Assembly (NCBI GenBank): GCA_900317015.1
Contig: ONFH01000004.1
Span: 1-9,640, forward strand
DNA length: 9,640 nucleotides
Source of the DNA: an uncultured Erysipelotrichaceae bacterium
GTDB taxonomy: Bacteria; Bacillota_I; Bacilli_A; Erysipelotrichales; Coprobacillaceae
Direction: 5' to 3'
Shown here: in pieces, positions 1-6,424 of the stretch
Position numbering within the stretch: the first letter of the stretch is position 1
How the letters are laid out: each line of letters starts with the position of its first letter
Program-made: the position numbers and the translations under genes
The notes under the pieces: model-generated
Seen by the model: only the letters and a program-made list of their open reading frames with translations
What the model was told of the DNA's origin: nothing
The model's database searches: none

Positions 1-970
1 TAATGTTGGGGTCTTAGAGAACAGATTCGTTCCTAAGCCTAAACGGTTGCCTTCAATATCGACACCTAAAGCCGCTAGTGTTGTTGGGAAGTTATCCATG
101 GTCGTATAGACACGGGTATTATTCGTTTCTCGCTTGGCATCTGCATTGATGTAACATGTATAGGTCTTACGCGTATAACCAGGCTGAACGGCTTTTTTAT
201 AAGCGGATGACATCGTTGGATGATCGCCATTGATGATGATCGTTGTATTTTTATACCATGACTGAGACTGGCACCATTTGACGAAGGAAGCGACCTGTCT
301 TGATGAGCAGGCCATGACATCATAGTACTGATTGCCAAATTCATCTTTGCATAATGGACATTTATAACCACTTGGGAAATGGGTATCCACTGTTAACATC
401 GTAAAGTTGAATGGTTTATTCTGTGAAGCAAGGTTTGTCAGCTTGTTTTTTGAAAAGGCAAATAACTTCTGATCTTCATAACCCCAGAATACATGATAAT
501 TCTGTGGGATCTCGCCTTCTTTTTTCGCCGCAACATAGTCTTCGATCTGATAGTTGCCATGCGTTTTAAAATACGCTTCTCGACCGGCAAAGGTACAGTT
601 CGAGCCAAGCATGAACATCTGATTATACCCTTCTCGATCTAAGATATTTCCTAAAGTCGTGAGCTTGGGAAAGAATAGACTTTGTGAGTACATCGCATTC
701 TGCCCAATGGCCGTCTGTAAAGGAAGGCCTGAAGTCTGTGCAAAGAGGCCACCCATCGTCCAAGTTGCCCCGGGCATTGAATAAGCACCATCTAACTGAT
801 CAGATTTCCCACTGAAATTTTCATATTTCTTTGATAAAGCCGTTAATTCTGGAATGAGGTCCTGCTTGAAGTTCCCGCCATTTTTCTGTGACGTGGATGT
901 CATTTCCATAGATTCCAGATAGATGTAGATCAAGTTTCTCTTCTTTTTAGGGAATGTCAGATTCACATCA
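1..970. repeat. Diverged tandem duplication (matches about 1909-2878)
   Basis: The catalytic-domain coding sequence of paralog 2 aligns without gaps to that of paralog 1 at an offset of 1908 bases. Protein identity is high in the core, but many synonymous sites differ, so this is an old gene duplication held by selection and not a recent copy. Confidence 0.8.
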
Positions 971-1383
971 TCTGCGCTTACGTAGTGATCACCGACAAAA
1001 GAATTGCCTTGACCAAAGGCTGTGATGATGCCACTATGCTTGACCACGAAACTGCTCCCAAAAATCGCCACGAATACAAATGAGAGCACCAGCGTCATAT
1101 TGACCATATTTCTTCTGCGTCGATGCTTTTTCGCATAGTTGTAAAGTACGATGATTCCGGCAATAATGACGATCAAAGGAATCACCACCGTGAAAAGCAT
1201 TTCAGCACCAAATCCCATCGTATGTCCTTTCGCCATCTGTTTTAATAGATGACCAGCCTCTTGAATGGTTAAGTTCTGCCAGTACTTATTGGCTAAATGG
1301 GCAAGCAGCCCTAAGAGTATACAAATGCCACTGATGGCGAGAATAATGATTGATTTCTTCTCTATTTTCGATAATTTACGCAT
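1..1383 (-). CDS. LTA synthase/OpgB-like sulfatase-fold transferase, paralog 2 (partial, C-terminus off window)
   Basis: The reading frame starts at an ATG at 1383 and stays open for 461 codons to base 1, so the C-terminus is missing. By family it is a membrane-anchored phosphoglycerol (or related) transferase acting outside the membrane, probably using phosphatidylglycerol. Three membrane segments are visible at about residues 11-30, 60-81 and 97-115, then an alkaline-phosphatase-superfamily domain. Likely metal/catalytic residues are Glu157 (in IYIYLESME), Thr207 in GATWTMGG as candidate nucleophile (lining up with LtaS GKT), His335 (VDTHFPSGY) and Asp387-His388 (INGDHPTM). A CPLC motif lies at 342-345. 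GAGGGG five bases before the ATG serves as ribosome binding site. It is a tandem paralog of the gene at 1483-3330: over a 75-residue core I count 59 identities. Leu codon use is mixed (5 TTA of the first 15), unlike its neighbour. The acceptor is unknown, and phosphoethanolamine transfer cannot be excluded. Confidence 0.9.
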   Translation of the reverse strand, partial: MRKLSKIEKKSIIILAISGICILLGLLAHLANKYWQNLTIQEAGHLLKQMAKGHTMGFGAEMLFTVVIPLIVIIAGIIVLYNYAKKHRRRRNMVNMTLVLSFVFVAIFGSSFVVKHSGIITAFGQGNSFVGDHYVSADDVNLTFPKKKRNLIYIYLESMEMTSTSQKNGGNFKQDLIPELTALSKKYENFSGKSDQLDGAYSMPGATWTMGGLFAQTSGLPLQTAIGQNAMYSQSLFFPKLTTLGNILDREGYNQMFMLGSNCTFAGREAYFKTHGNYQIEDYVAAKKEGEIPQNYHVFWGYEDQKLFAFSKNKLTNLASQNKPFNFTMLTVDTHFPSGYKCPLCKDEFGNQYYDVMACSSRQVASFVKWCQSQSWYKNTTIIINGDHPTMSSAYKKAVQPGYTRKTYTCYINADAKRETNNTRVYTTMDNFPTTLAALGVDIEGNRLGLGTNLFSKTPTL

Positions 1384-1411
1384 AACTACCCCTCTTCACA
1401 TGATTATGCTC

Positions 1412-1440
1412 ATTATAGCGACCACTTAAAATTTCCGCAA
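1412..1440 (-). promoter_or_regulatory. Promoter of sulfatase paralog 2
   Basis: On the minus strand a perfect -10 TATAAT (1417-1412) lies 17 bases after TTGCGG (1440-1435), a half-matching -35. The predicted start is near 1405, giving a leader of about 22 bases before the ATG at 1383. It sits directly after the U-tract of the upstream gene's terminator, so paralog 2 appears to have its own transcript. Confidence 0.6.
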
Positions 1441-1441
1441 G

Positions 1442-1475
1442 AAAAAGGAGACATTTTTTATACCATGTCTCCTTT
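1442..1475 (-). terminator. Rho-independent terminator after sulfatase paralog 1
   Basis: A perfect 11-bp stem pairs 1465-1475 with 1444-1454 around a 10-base loop. On the minus strand it is followed by a run of five T (partly within the stem), then C. It begins 7 bases after the stop codon of the 1483-3330 gene and separates it from paralog 2. Confidence 0.85.
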
Positions 1476-1482
1476 AAGAATT

Positions 1483-3330
1483 TTATTTCATTGTGTACTG
1501 AATGCGGGCTAATGGCCAAGTAATGCCTTCGGTATCATCATAAGATGCTTCAAGATAAAGTGTCTTCGTATTTAAGCCAGAAACATCGATCGTTCCTTCA
1601 TAAATACACTTATTGGCATCGACCACTTTCATTTCACTAGTGATCTCATTCGTAATTTCTTTCTTCTTAGACGCTTTCAAATTGACTTTGCCAATCGTCT
1701 TATCATGCTCAAAGTCTGTAATACGAACCGTCAGCTTATTGCCATCCTGTTTTAAGACTTCTAACTTATCCGCATGTCCTTTGCCTGCAGCTTTCTTATA
1801 ATAAACTTCCTTAGCCGCATTGACATCGGACATCTTTTCTAACTTATTTAAATATTTAGATGTACGTTTTAATTCTGTCGTGATCTTCTGATAACCATAC
1901 TTTTCACTTAATGTTTCGGTACTTGAGAATAAGTTCGTGCCTAAACCTAAACGATCACCCTTGATTTTAGCACCAAGTGATGCAATCGTTGTAGGGAAGT
2001 TATCCATCGTTGAGTAAGTACGTCTCTTATTTGTAGCTGGCGACGCCGCTGCATTGATATAACATGTATATGTCTTACGTGTATAGCTTTGATCCAAACG
2101 ATTTGTATAGCTCTTAGACATTGTTGGATGGTCACCATTGATGACGATCGTTGTATTCTTATACCAAGGCTGAGTTTTACACCAGTTCACAAAGTTATTG
2201 ACCTGACGTGAAGCACATGACATCGCATTTAAATACTGATCATTGTGTTCATTCTTACATAAAGGACATTTATAACCACTTGGGAAATGTGTATCAACTG
2301 TTAACATCGTGAAGTTAAATGGTTTATTTTGAGAAGCTAAGCTTGTTAATTTGTTCTTTGAGAAGCTATATAACTTCTGATCTTCAAAGCCCCAGAAGAC
2401 ATGATAGTTTTTGGCAATCTCGCCTTCTTTTTTCGCAGCTGGGTAATCTTCGATCTGGTAGTTTCCATGATCCTTGAAGTATGTACGACGACCAGAGAAT
2501 GAGGCATCAGAACCTAACATGAACATCTGGTTATAGCCCTGTTTCTGTAAGATATCCCCTAAGCATGTGATATTAGGGAAGAATGAAGACTGTGTTCCCA
2601 TGGCATTCTGGCCAACATCGGTCTTTAATGGCAGACCAGATGTCTGAGCGAATAGACCACCCATCGTCCAAGTTGTCCCTGGTAATGAGTAACCACCATC
2701 TAACTGACTTGAAGAACCTCTAAAATCGACATTTGTTTTTCCAAGATTTGTTAATTCTGGGATTAAATCTGTCTTGAAATCCCCACCATTGGCTTTAGAA
2801 GTTGAAGTGGTTTCCATAGATTCCATAAAAATATAGATCAAGTTACGTTTTGTCTTAGGGAATGTGATATCTGCTTTTCCTGGATCAACATAGTTTTTCT
2901 GGATAAATGTCGAATCCTTCCCCTGGTTCATCACGTAATCAAAGAAGTCGATCTTATGTAAGAAGCCTCCGCCCCAGACACAGACGACAAGACATGACAC
3001 GATAAATAAAATATTCAATGTCATAGCTCCGCGTTTATGCTTATAAGCAAAACGGAAAACAAAGATCATGACCACTAATAAAACGATCGTTGGAATGACG
3101 GCTGATTTAATATACTTGCCGATCATACCCTGACCTGTCCCAGATAAGTTCTGAGTTAATGTAAATAACATCTCATCCATAGAGAGGTTGCCCCATGTGG
3201 CAGAACCCCATCGTCCAGATAAGCCTAATAAAATAAATAAGAAACTGACAATAAAGGTAATGACAATTCTGAATTTACCAGGTTTTCTCTTTTTCTTTCT
3301 GCCTGGTACTGTATTTTTACTTTCCTTCAT
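1483..3330 (-). CDS. LTA synthase/OpgB-like sulfatase-fold transferase, paralog 1
   Basis: A complete 615-residue membrane-anchored enzyme of the alkaline phosphatase superfamily, close to LtaS and OpgB/GacH-type phosphoglycerol transferases. A Lys/Arg-rich cytoplasmic N-terminus precedes membrane segments at about 21-40, 76-96 and 104-122; the catalytic domain spans about 160-475. Candidate site residues are Glu170 (IYIFMESME), Thr220 (GTTWTMGG; the neighbouring Thr219 is Ala in the paralog, so Thr220 is preferred), Arg281, His347 (VDTHFPSGY) and Asp400-His401 (INGDHPTM). CPLC is at 355-358, with further cysteines at 372 and 384 conserved in the paralog. Residues about 480-615 form an extra, probably beta-rich, C-terminal region. 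AAAGGA seven bases before the ATG supports this start. The gene has its own promoter with an operator-like repeat and its own terminator. TTA makes up 11 of its first 14 Leu codons, hinting at higher expression than paralog 2. The exact donor and acceptor are not shown by sequence. Confidence 0.93.
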   Translation of the reverse strand: MKESKNTVPGRKKKRKPGKFRIVITFIVSFLFILLGLSGRWGSATWGNLSMDEMLFTLTQNLSGTGQGMIGKYIKSAVIPTIVLLVVMIFVFRFAYKHKRGAMTLNILFIVSCLVVCVWGGGFLHKIDFFDYVMNQGKDSTFIQKNYVDPGKADITFPKTKRNLIYIFMESMETTSTSKANGGDFKTDLIPELTNLGKTNVDFRGSSSQLDGGYSLPGTTWTMGGLFAQTSGLPLKTDVGQNAMGTQSSFFPNITCLGDILQKQGYNQMFMLGSDASFSGRRTYFKDHGNYQIEDYPAAKKEGEIAKNYHVFWGFEDQKLYSFSKNKLTSLASQNKPFNFTMLTVDTHFPSGYKCPLCKNEHNDQYLNAMSCASRQVNNFVNWCKTQPWYKNTTIVINGDHPTMSKSYTNRLDQSYTRKTYTCYINAAASPATNKRRTYSTMDNFPTTIASLGAKIKGDRLGLGTNLFSSTETLSEKYGYQKITTELKRTSKYLNKLEKMSDVNAAKEVYYKKAAGKGHADKLEVLKQDGNKLTVRITDFEHDKTIGKVNLKASKKKEITNEITSEMKVVDANKCIYEGTIDVSGLNTKTLYLEASYDDTEGITWPLARIQYTMK

Positions 3331-3368
3331 TTTACTTTCCTTTCTCTCTACTTAAACTAAACATGGTC

Positions 3369-3397
3369 ATTATACCCACGGTTTTCAAAAATGTCTA
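3369..3397 (-). promoter_or_regulatory. Strong sigma-A-type promoter of sulfatase paralog 1
   Basis: On the minus strand TAGACA (3397-3392; 5 of 6 to TTGACA) is separated by exactly 17 bases from a perfect TATAAT (3374-3369). The predicted start is near 3362, giving a leader of about 32 bases. The sequence upstream of the -35 is very AT-rich and may act as an UP element. It follows the yfhO terminator, so this gene begins a new transcription unit. Confidence 0.85.
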
Positions 3398-3412
3398 TCT
3401 TCATTTTTGAAA
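3383..3412. promoter_or_regulatory. Perfect inverted repeat over the -35 box (putative operator)
   Basis: TTTCAAAAATG at 3383-3393 is the exact reverse complement of CATTTTTGAAA at 3402-3412, with an 8-base spacer. The arms are 19 bases centre to centre, about two helical turns, so both could be met on one face by a dimeric regulator. The -35 hexamer (3392-3397) lies at the centre. It lies upstream of the predicted transcription start and no T-run follows it on either strand, so a DNA operator is more likely than a terminator. The regulator is unknown and no matching repeat is seen at the paralog 2 promoter. Confidence 0.6.
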
Positions 3413-3443
3413 TTTATAAATCCATTTTTAATAAAATCTTTAC

Positions 3444-3473
3444 AAAAACATGCATAGGAGGCCCTATGCATGT
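3444..3473 (-). terminator. Rho-independent terminator overlapping the yfhO stop codon
   Basis: A perfect 11-bp stem pairs 3463-3473 with 3448-3458 around a 4-base loop (GCCT on the minus strand), followed by five T (one in the stem) and G. The rising arm encodes the last residues of the yfhO product and its TAG stop (3466-3464), so coding sequence and terminator share bases. Confidence 0.9.
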
Positions 3474-6355
3474 GTATCAATATTTCGTTTTTTATGTTTT
3501 GTAAGAATAAGGATCATCAGGCCAATAAGCAAGCTAAGCAGAGAAATGAGCATCCCAATCGTAAAGCCTGGTGTGGAATAAGTGAGTTTGATCGTATGTG
3601 TCCCTTTTTTCAAGTATAAGGCCGAATAGATCGTATTGGCCTGCATCAAGTCCACTTTCTTCCCATCGACATAAGCACTCCAGCCCTTTGAATAAGGCAG
3701 CGTCATCAATAAATACTTATTAGACTTTAAAGTGATCTTACCAGTGATCAGGTTCGTACTATGTGTTTTTGGTGATTCATGGAAATTCACATCTTTGAGT
3801 ATCTCTTCCTTAAGTTTATTGACCGCTTTCTTATAGCCTTTCATCGACTGCTTTTTGATCGTCATGGAATGATAAGAATATGTCCCCTTCTTTGGTAATG
3901 TGATCGTGATCGTTTCCTTTCCTCCTTTGGTGATGCCAAAGGAACAGACACGATCTTTGATGGAACGAGAATACATGCTTTGACGATCATAAATCGGTGT
4001 CCAGACATAGCGATTCACATCGCCTTTTTGATAGCTGGCAGATAAAGAACTGATACGGTCTTCAGAATAATACATGGCATCTTTATACTGCACTTTAAAC
4101 TTTTCTTTTATGGAAAGCTTATTCCAGGCATCTTTTCCATACTGCGAACGTAATGTCATTCGCTTGTAAGTTAAGCCATTTATGATCAGATACGTTTCAG
4201 AGGTCCTCTTAGGAGAATCAAATTCCAATGTGACCTTACCGTTCTCCTTATTCGCTTGAAAGCCATTTTTTAGAACTTTCACGCCTTCGGTGCTTTTGAC
4301 TTTATAAGAATACGTCTGATTCGTATAGGAAGGTGAAATTGGTGTTGTCTTGAGGTCATTCGTTTTCAAGACGATGCCATTTAACATGGCATCCTGCTTT
4401 GTGTCACTTGAAAGCTTTTCATAATCCTTTTCATCAATGGCCTGATCATAAGTATAGCCAAATGGTAAAGAGGATCTATTTTCATTGATATGATAGCCAT
4501 CATACGTACCTAAGCTTTGATAGTTATAAAGCTTATTGTTTCCAATAAAGTACTTTACCCCTGCTAAAGTGGATAAAATAGTACGATTCTGTAATGTTCC
4601 ATAGCGATAGACATAATCGTTATCCTGGATCCCGTTGTCATAACGGAACTGCGTAATATTGCCGTTCTCTAAGCTCCAGTAATACTGCATCGAATATTGA
4701 TCTGATAATAAGCTATGATTACCATTTTTAGGGATGCCCTGGTCTCCTTCATAGCGGGCATAGCTCGTATCCCCTTTTCTTACTTGATGAAGGGCCTTTG
4801 TTTCATCGTTGTCAATCAAACGTTTGGCATCTTTATAAGTAAGCATATCACTTAAATACTTTGTATCATCACGATTGGCTGGTCGATCGACATTATTCAT
4901 ATGTAAGAGTTTTCCCAGCTTCTGTGTTTTTCCACTTGGATCAAATAATAGGTAGGCTTCTCCGCTTGCGCCCATTAAAAGCAGACATAAAGACACGATG
5001 CCCACCACTTTGGTATTCAAACGACTCATAAAGAAAATGAGCATCACAATGCCGATAAATATAGCGAAAAAGACGCCTAATTCTCTTGTCGCCTCCATAG
5101 CTAAGCAAACAAGTGTGAGGATCACCACAAAGATCCAAAGAACGATCTTTTGCTTATGGGTAAGAGAAAAAAGGAATTCCCAGTTATAAAGCAGGATCAT
5201 GGCTAAAAGCATAATATAGCCCCAGACCCAGCGATTGGCAGGATAGCTCATGCCATTCATCAGCTGTGCTCCCTTAGGAGAGAAGATGATGCATGTTAAT
5301 AAAAGAAAAGCGATCTTTAAAGACCAGTTTTTCTTATGCATAAACATGACATGTACCGCAAGAAAGCCAATGAAAGCTGTTCCGATGAACGTCCAGTTGG
5401 AGCCATACTGTTCCACACTAAAGAATGATGCAAACTGCGACTGTAAAGTTGTGAGATTGCCGATCCATGTCGTCACGATGGAATGTGAAAAACGGGAAGA
5501 GCCAAACAAGGCCATCAACTGTGGCACTAAGATGCAAGCCGAAAGTCCTGTTCCTAGAACACTCCCCCCGAAGATTTTCATAAATGCCTTCCAGAAGTCT
5601 TTTGTGGTCAGCTTGTAATGCGTAAAGATCGTCAATAAGACATAAAGGATCGTTAATAAAACGATCATATAGAAGAAATAGAAACTTGATAGAGCCGATA
5701 AAGCGACACTGATCACCAGTAAGACAGGTGACTTATGATCATAGATTCTTTCTATCCCAAGTAAGACGAGCGGGAAGTAGATCATTGGATTGATAAAGTA
5801 AGGATGACGGGTGCCGGCATAAAAGATAAAGCCATTAAAACAGTACATAACGACAGCACATAAAACCGCAATATATGGGACTTTATGCCCTTCTTTATTG
5901 AAGCGTGTCATCATAGAAATGGCATAAACACTAAAAGAGAGACCAGCTAAGAAGATACGAAAGATCATCATGCCCGAATAAAAGTAAGACATATCATGTT
6001 CTTTCACAAAGACACTAAACAATGTCAACGGATCCCCAATGGCATAGTAATGCAATGTCTGGATCACATCAGAACCTAAGCCGATATGTAAATTATAGGT
6101 CGGCAGTGCAAAGGTATGCTTATAAAGAATGTTCTTGAAGAATTCTTTCAAATAGCGGGAATAAAAGATCAAGGCACGATAGTGCTGCCCCCAGCCATCT
6201 TTACTCCAAATCGTCGTAACTTTATATTTATAAAATAAAGAAAAGCAGGCAATGACCCCAATGCCAAAGACAAGAATGTAAGCAATCAAGTATGAGACAC
6301 ACATCCCGTTAACGCAATGATCTTTGACTTGCTTTTCTACTTTTGAATCTTCCAT
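3464..6355 (-). CDS. yfhO: YfhO-family polytopic membrane protein (probable LTA/teichoic acid glycosylation)
   Basis: A 963-residue integral membrane protein of the YfhO family. In Bacillus subtilis, YfhO is linked to glycosylation of lipoteichoic acid, probably as a GT-C-fold transferase using a lipid-linked sugar outside the membrane. Hydrophobic segments occur at about 20-42, 125-148, 160-180, 185-202, 209-243, 257-281, 322-340, 346-360, 375-392, 403-420, 424-443 and 449-468. A large extracytoplasmic region (about 475-925) follows, then one last segment at about 931-951 and a basic tail. The first loop carries SKDGWGQHY with Asp53, an acidic residue of the kind used by GT-C enzymes. The end contains the family-typical PYSKGWSAYVDGKKV stretch before the last membrane segment. 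AGGAAGG eight bases before the ATG supports the start. It lies 69 bases after the GpsA-TagD gene with a hairpin in between and no convincing promoter, so it may depend on read-through. The sugar and the acceptor are inferred only. Confidence 0.9.
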   Translation of the reverse strand: MEDSKVEKQVKDHCVNGMCVSYLIAYILVFGIGVIACFSLFYKYKVTTIWSKDGWGQHYRALIFYSRYLKEFFKNILYKHTFALPTYNLHIGLGSDVIQTLHYYAIGDPLTLFSVFVKEHDMSYFYSGMMIFRIFLAGLSFSVYAISMMTRFNKEGHKVPYIAVLCAVVMYCFNGFIFYAGTRHPYFINPMIYFPLVLLGIERIYDHKSPVLLVISVALSALSSFYFFYMIVLLTILYVLLTIFTHYKLTTKDFWKAFMKIFGGSVLGTGLSACILVPQLMALFGSSRFSHSIVTTWIGNLTTLQSQFASFFSVEQYGSNWTFIGTAFIGFLAVHVMFMHKKNWSLKIAFLLLTCIIFSPKGAQLMNGMSYPANRWVWGYIMLLAMILLYNWEFLFSLTHKQKIVLWIFVVILTLVCLAMEATRELGVFFAIFIGIVMLIFFMSRLNTKVVGIVSLCLLLMGASGEAYLLFDPSGKTQKLGKLLHMNNVDRPANRDDTKYLSDMLTYKDAKRLIDNDETKALHQVRKGDTSYARYEGDQGIPKNGNHSLLSDQYSMQYYWSLENGNITQFRYDNGIQDNDYVYRYGTLQNRTILSTLAGVKYFIGNNKLYNYQSLGTYDGYHINENRSSLPFGYTYDQAIDEKDYEKLSSDTKQDAMLNGIVLKTNDLKTTPISPSYTNQTYSYKVKSTEGVKVLKNGFQANKENGKVTLEFDSPKRTSETYLIINGLTYKRMTLRSQYGKDAWNKLSIKEKFKVQYKDAMYYSEDRISSLSASYQKGDVNRYVWTPIYDRQSMYSRSIKDRVCSFGITKGGKETITITLPKKGTYSYHSMTIKKQSMKGYKKAVNKLKEEILKDVNFHESPKTHSTNLITGKITLKSNKYLLMTLPYSKGWSAYVDGKKVDLMQANTIYSALYLKKGTHTIKLTYSTPGFTIGMLISLLSLLIGLMILILTKHKKRNIDTHA

Positions 6356-6390
6356 AACTATGACCTTCCTTTAGTTTTCATATTAACATA

Positions 6391-6418
6391 AAAAGAGAAG
6401 CTTTCACACTTCTCTTTT
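6391..6418 (-). terminator. Hairpin after gpsA-tagD (terminator or attenuator, possibly bidirectional)
   Basis: A perfect 10-bp stem (6391-6400 with 6409-6418, 8-base loop) starts 6 bases after the stop of the fusion gene. The stem is rich in A and T (four A-T pairs at its base), and on the minus strand the T-run is mostly inside the stem (CTCTTTTTATG). It should therefore stop transcription less firmly than the other two, leaving partial read-through into yfhO. Confidence 0.6.
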
Positions 6419-6424
6419 CCGTTC

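Noticed and set aside
75..371. A 98-codon minus-strand frame within paralog 2
   Set aside because: It overlaps the true frame, which is open across the whole region and carries the catalytic motifs; it is an alternative-frame shadow.
1..2878. Recent duplication or gene conversion between the paralogs
   Set aside because: The DNA differs at many third codon positions even where the protein is identical, which points to an old duplication.
3331..3463. A riboswitch or leader RNA upstream of paralog 1
   Set aside because: The predicted transcript leader is only about 32 bases; the structure in this gap is accounted for by the terminator, promoter and operator-like repeat.
5250..5618. A 122-codon open frame on the plus strand
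   Set aside because: It lies wholly inside yfhO on the other strand, has no family resemblance or promoter, and is explained as a shadow of the membrane protein's codon pattern.
6374..6424. A promoter for yfhO after the hairpin
   Set aside because: The best -10 candidate (TAATAT) matches four of six positions and the sequence 17 bases upstream does not resemble TTGACA.
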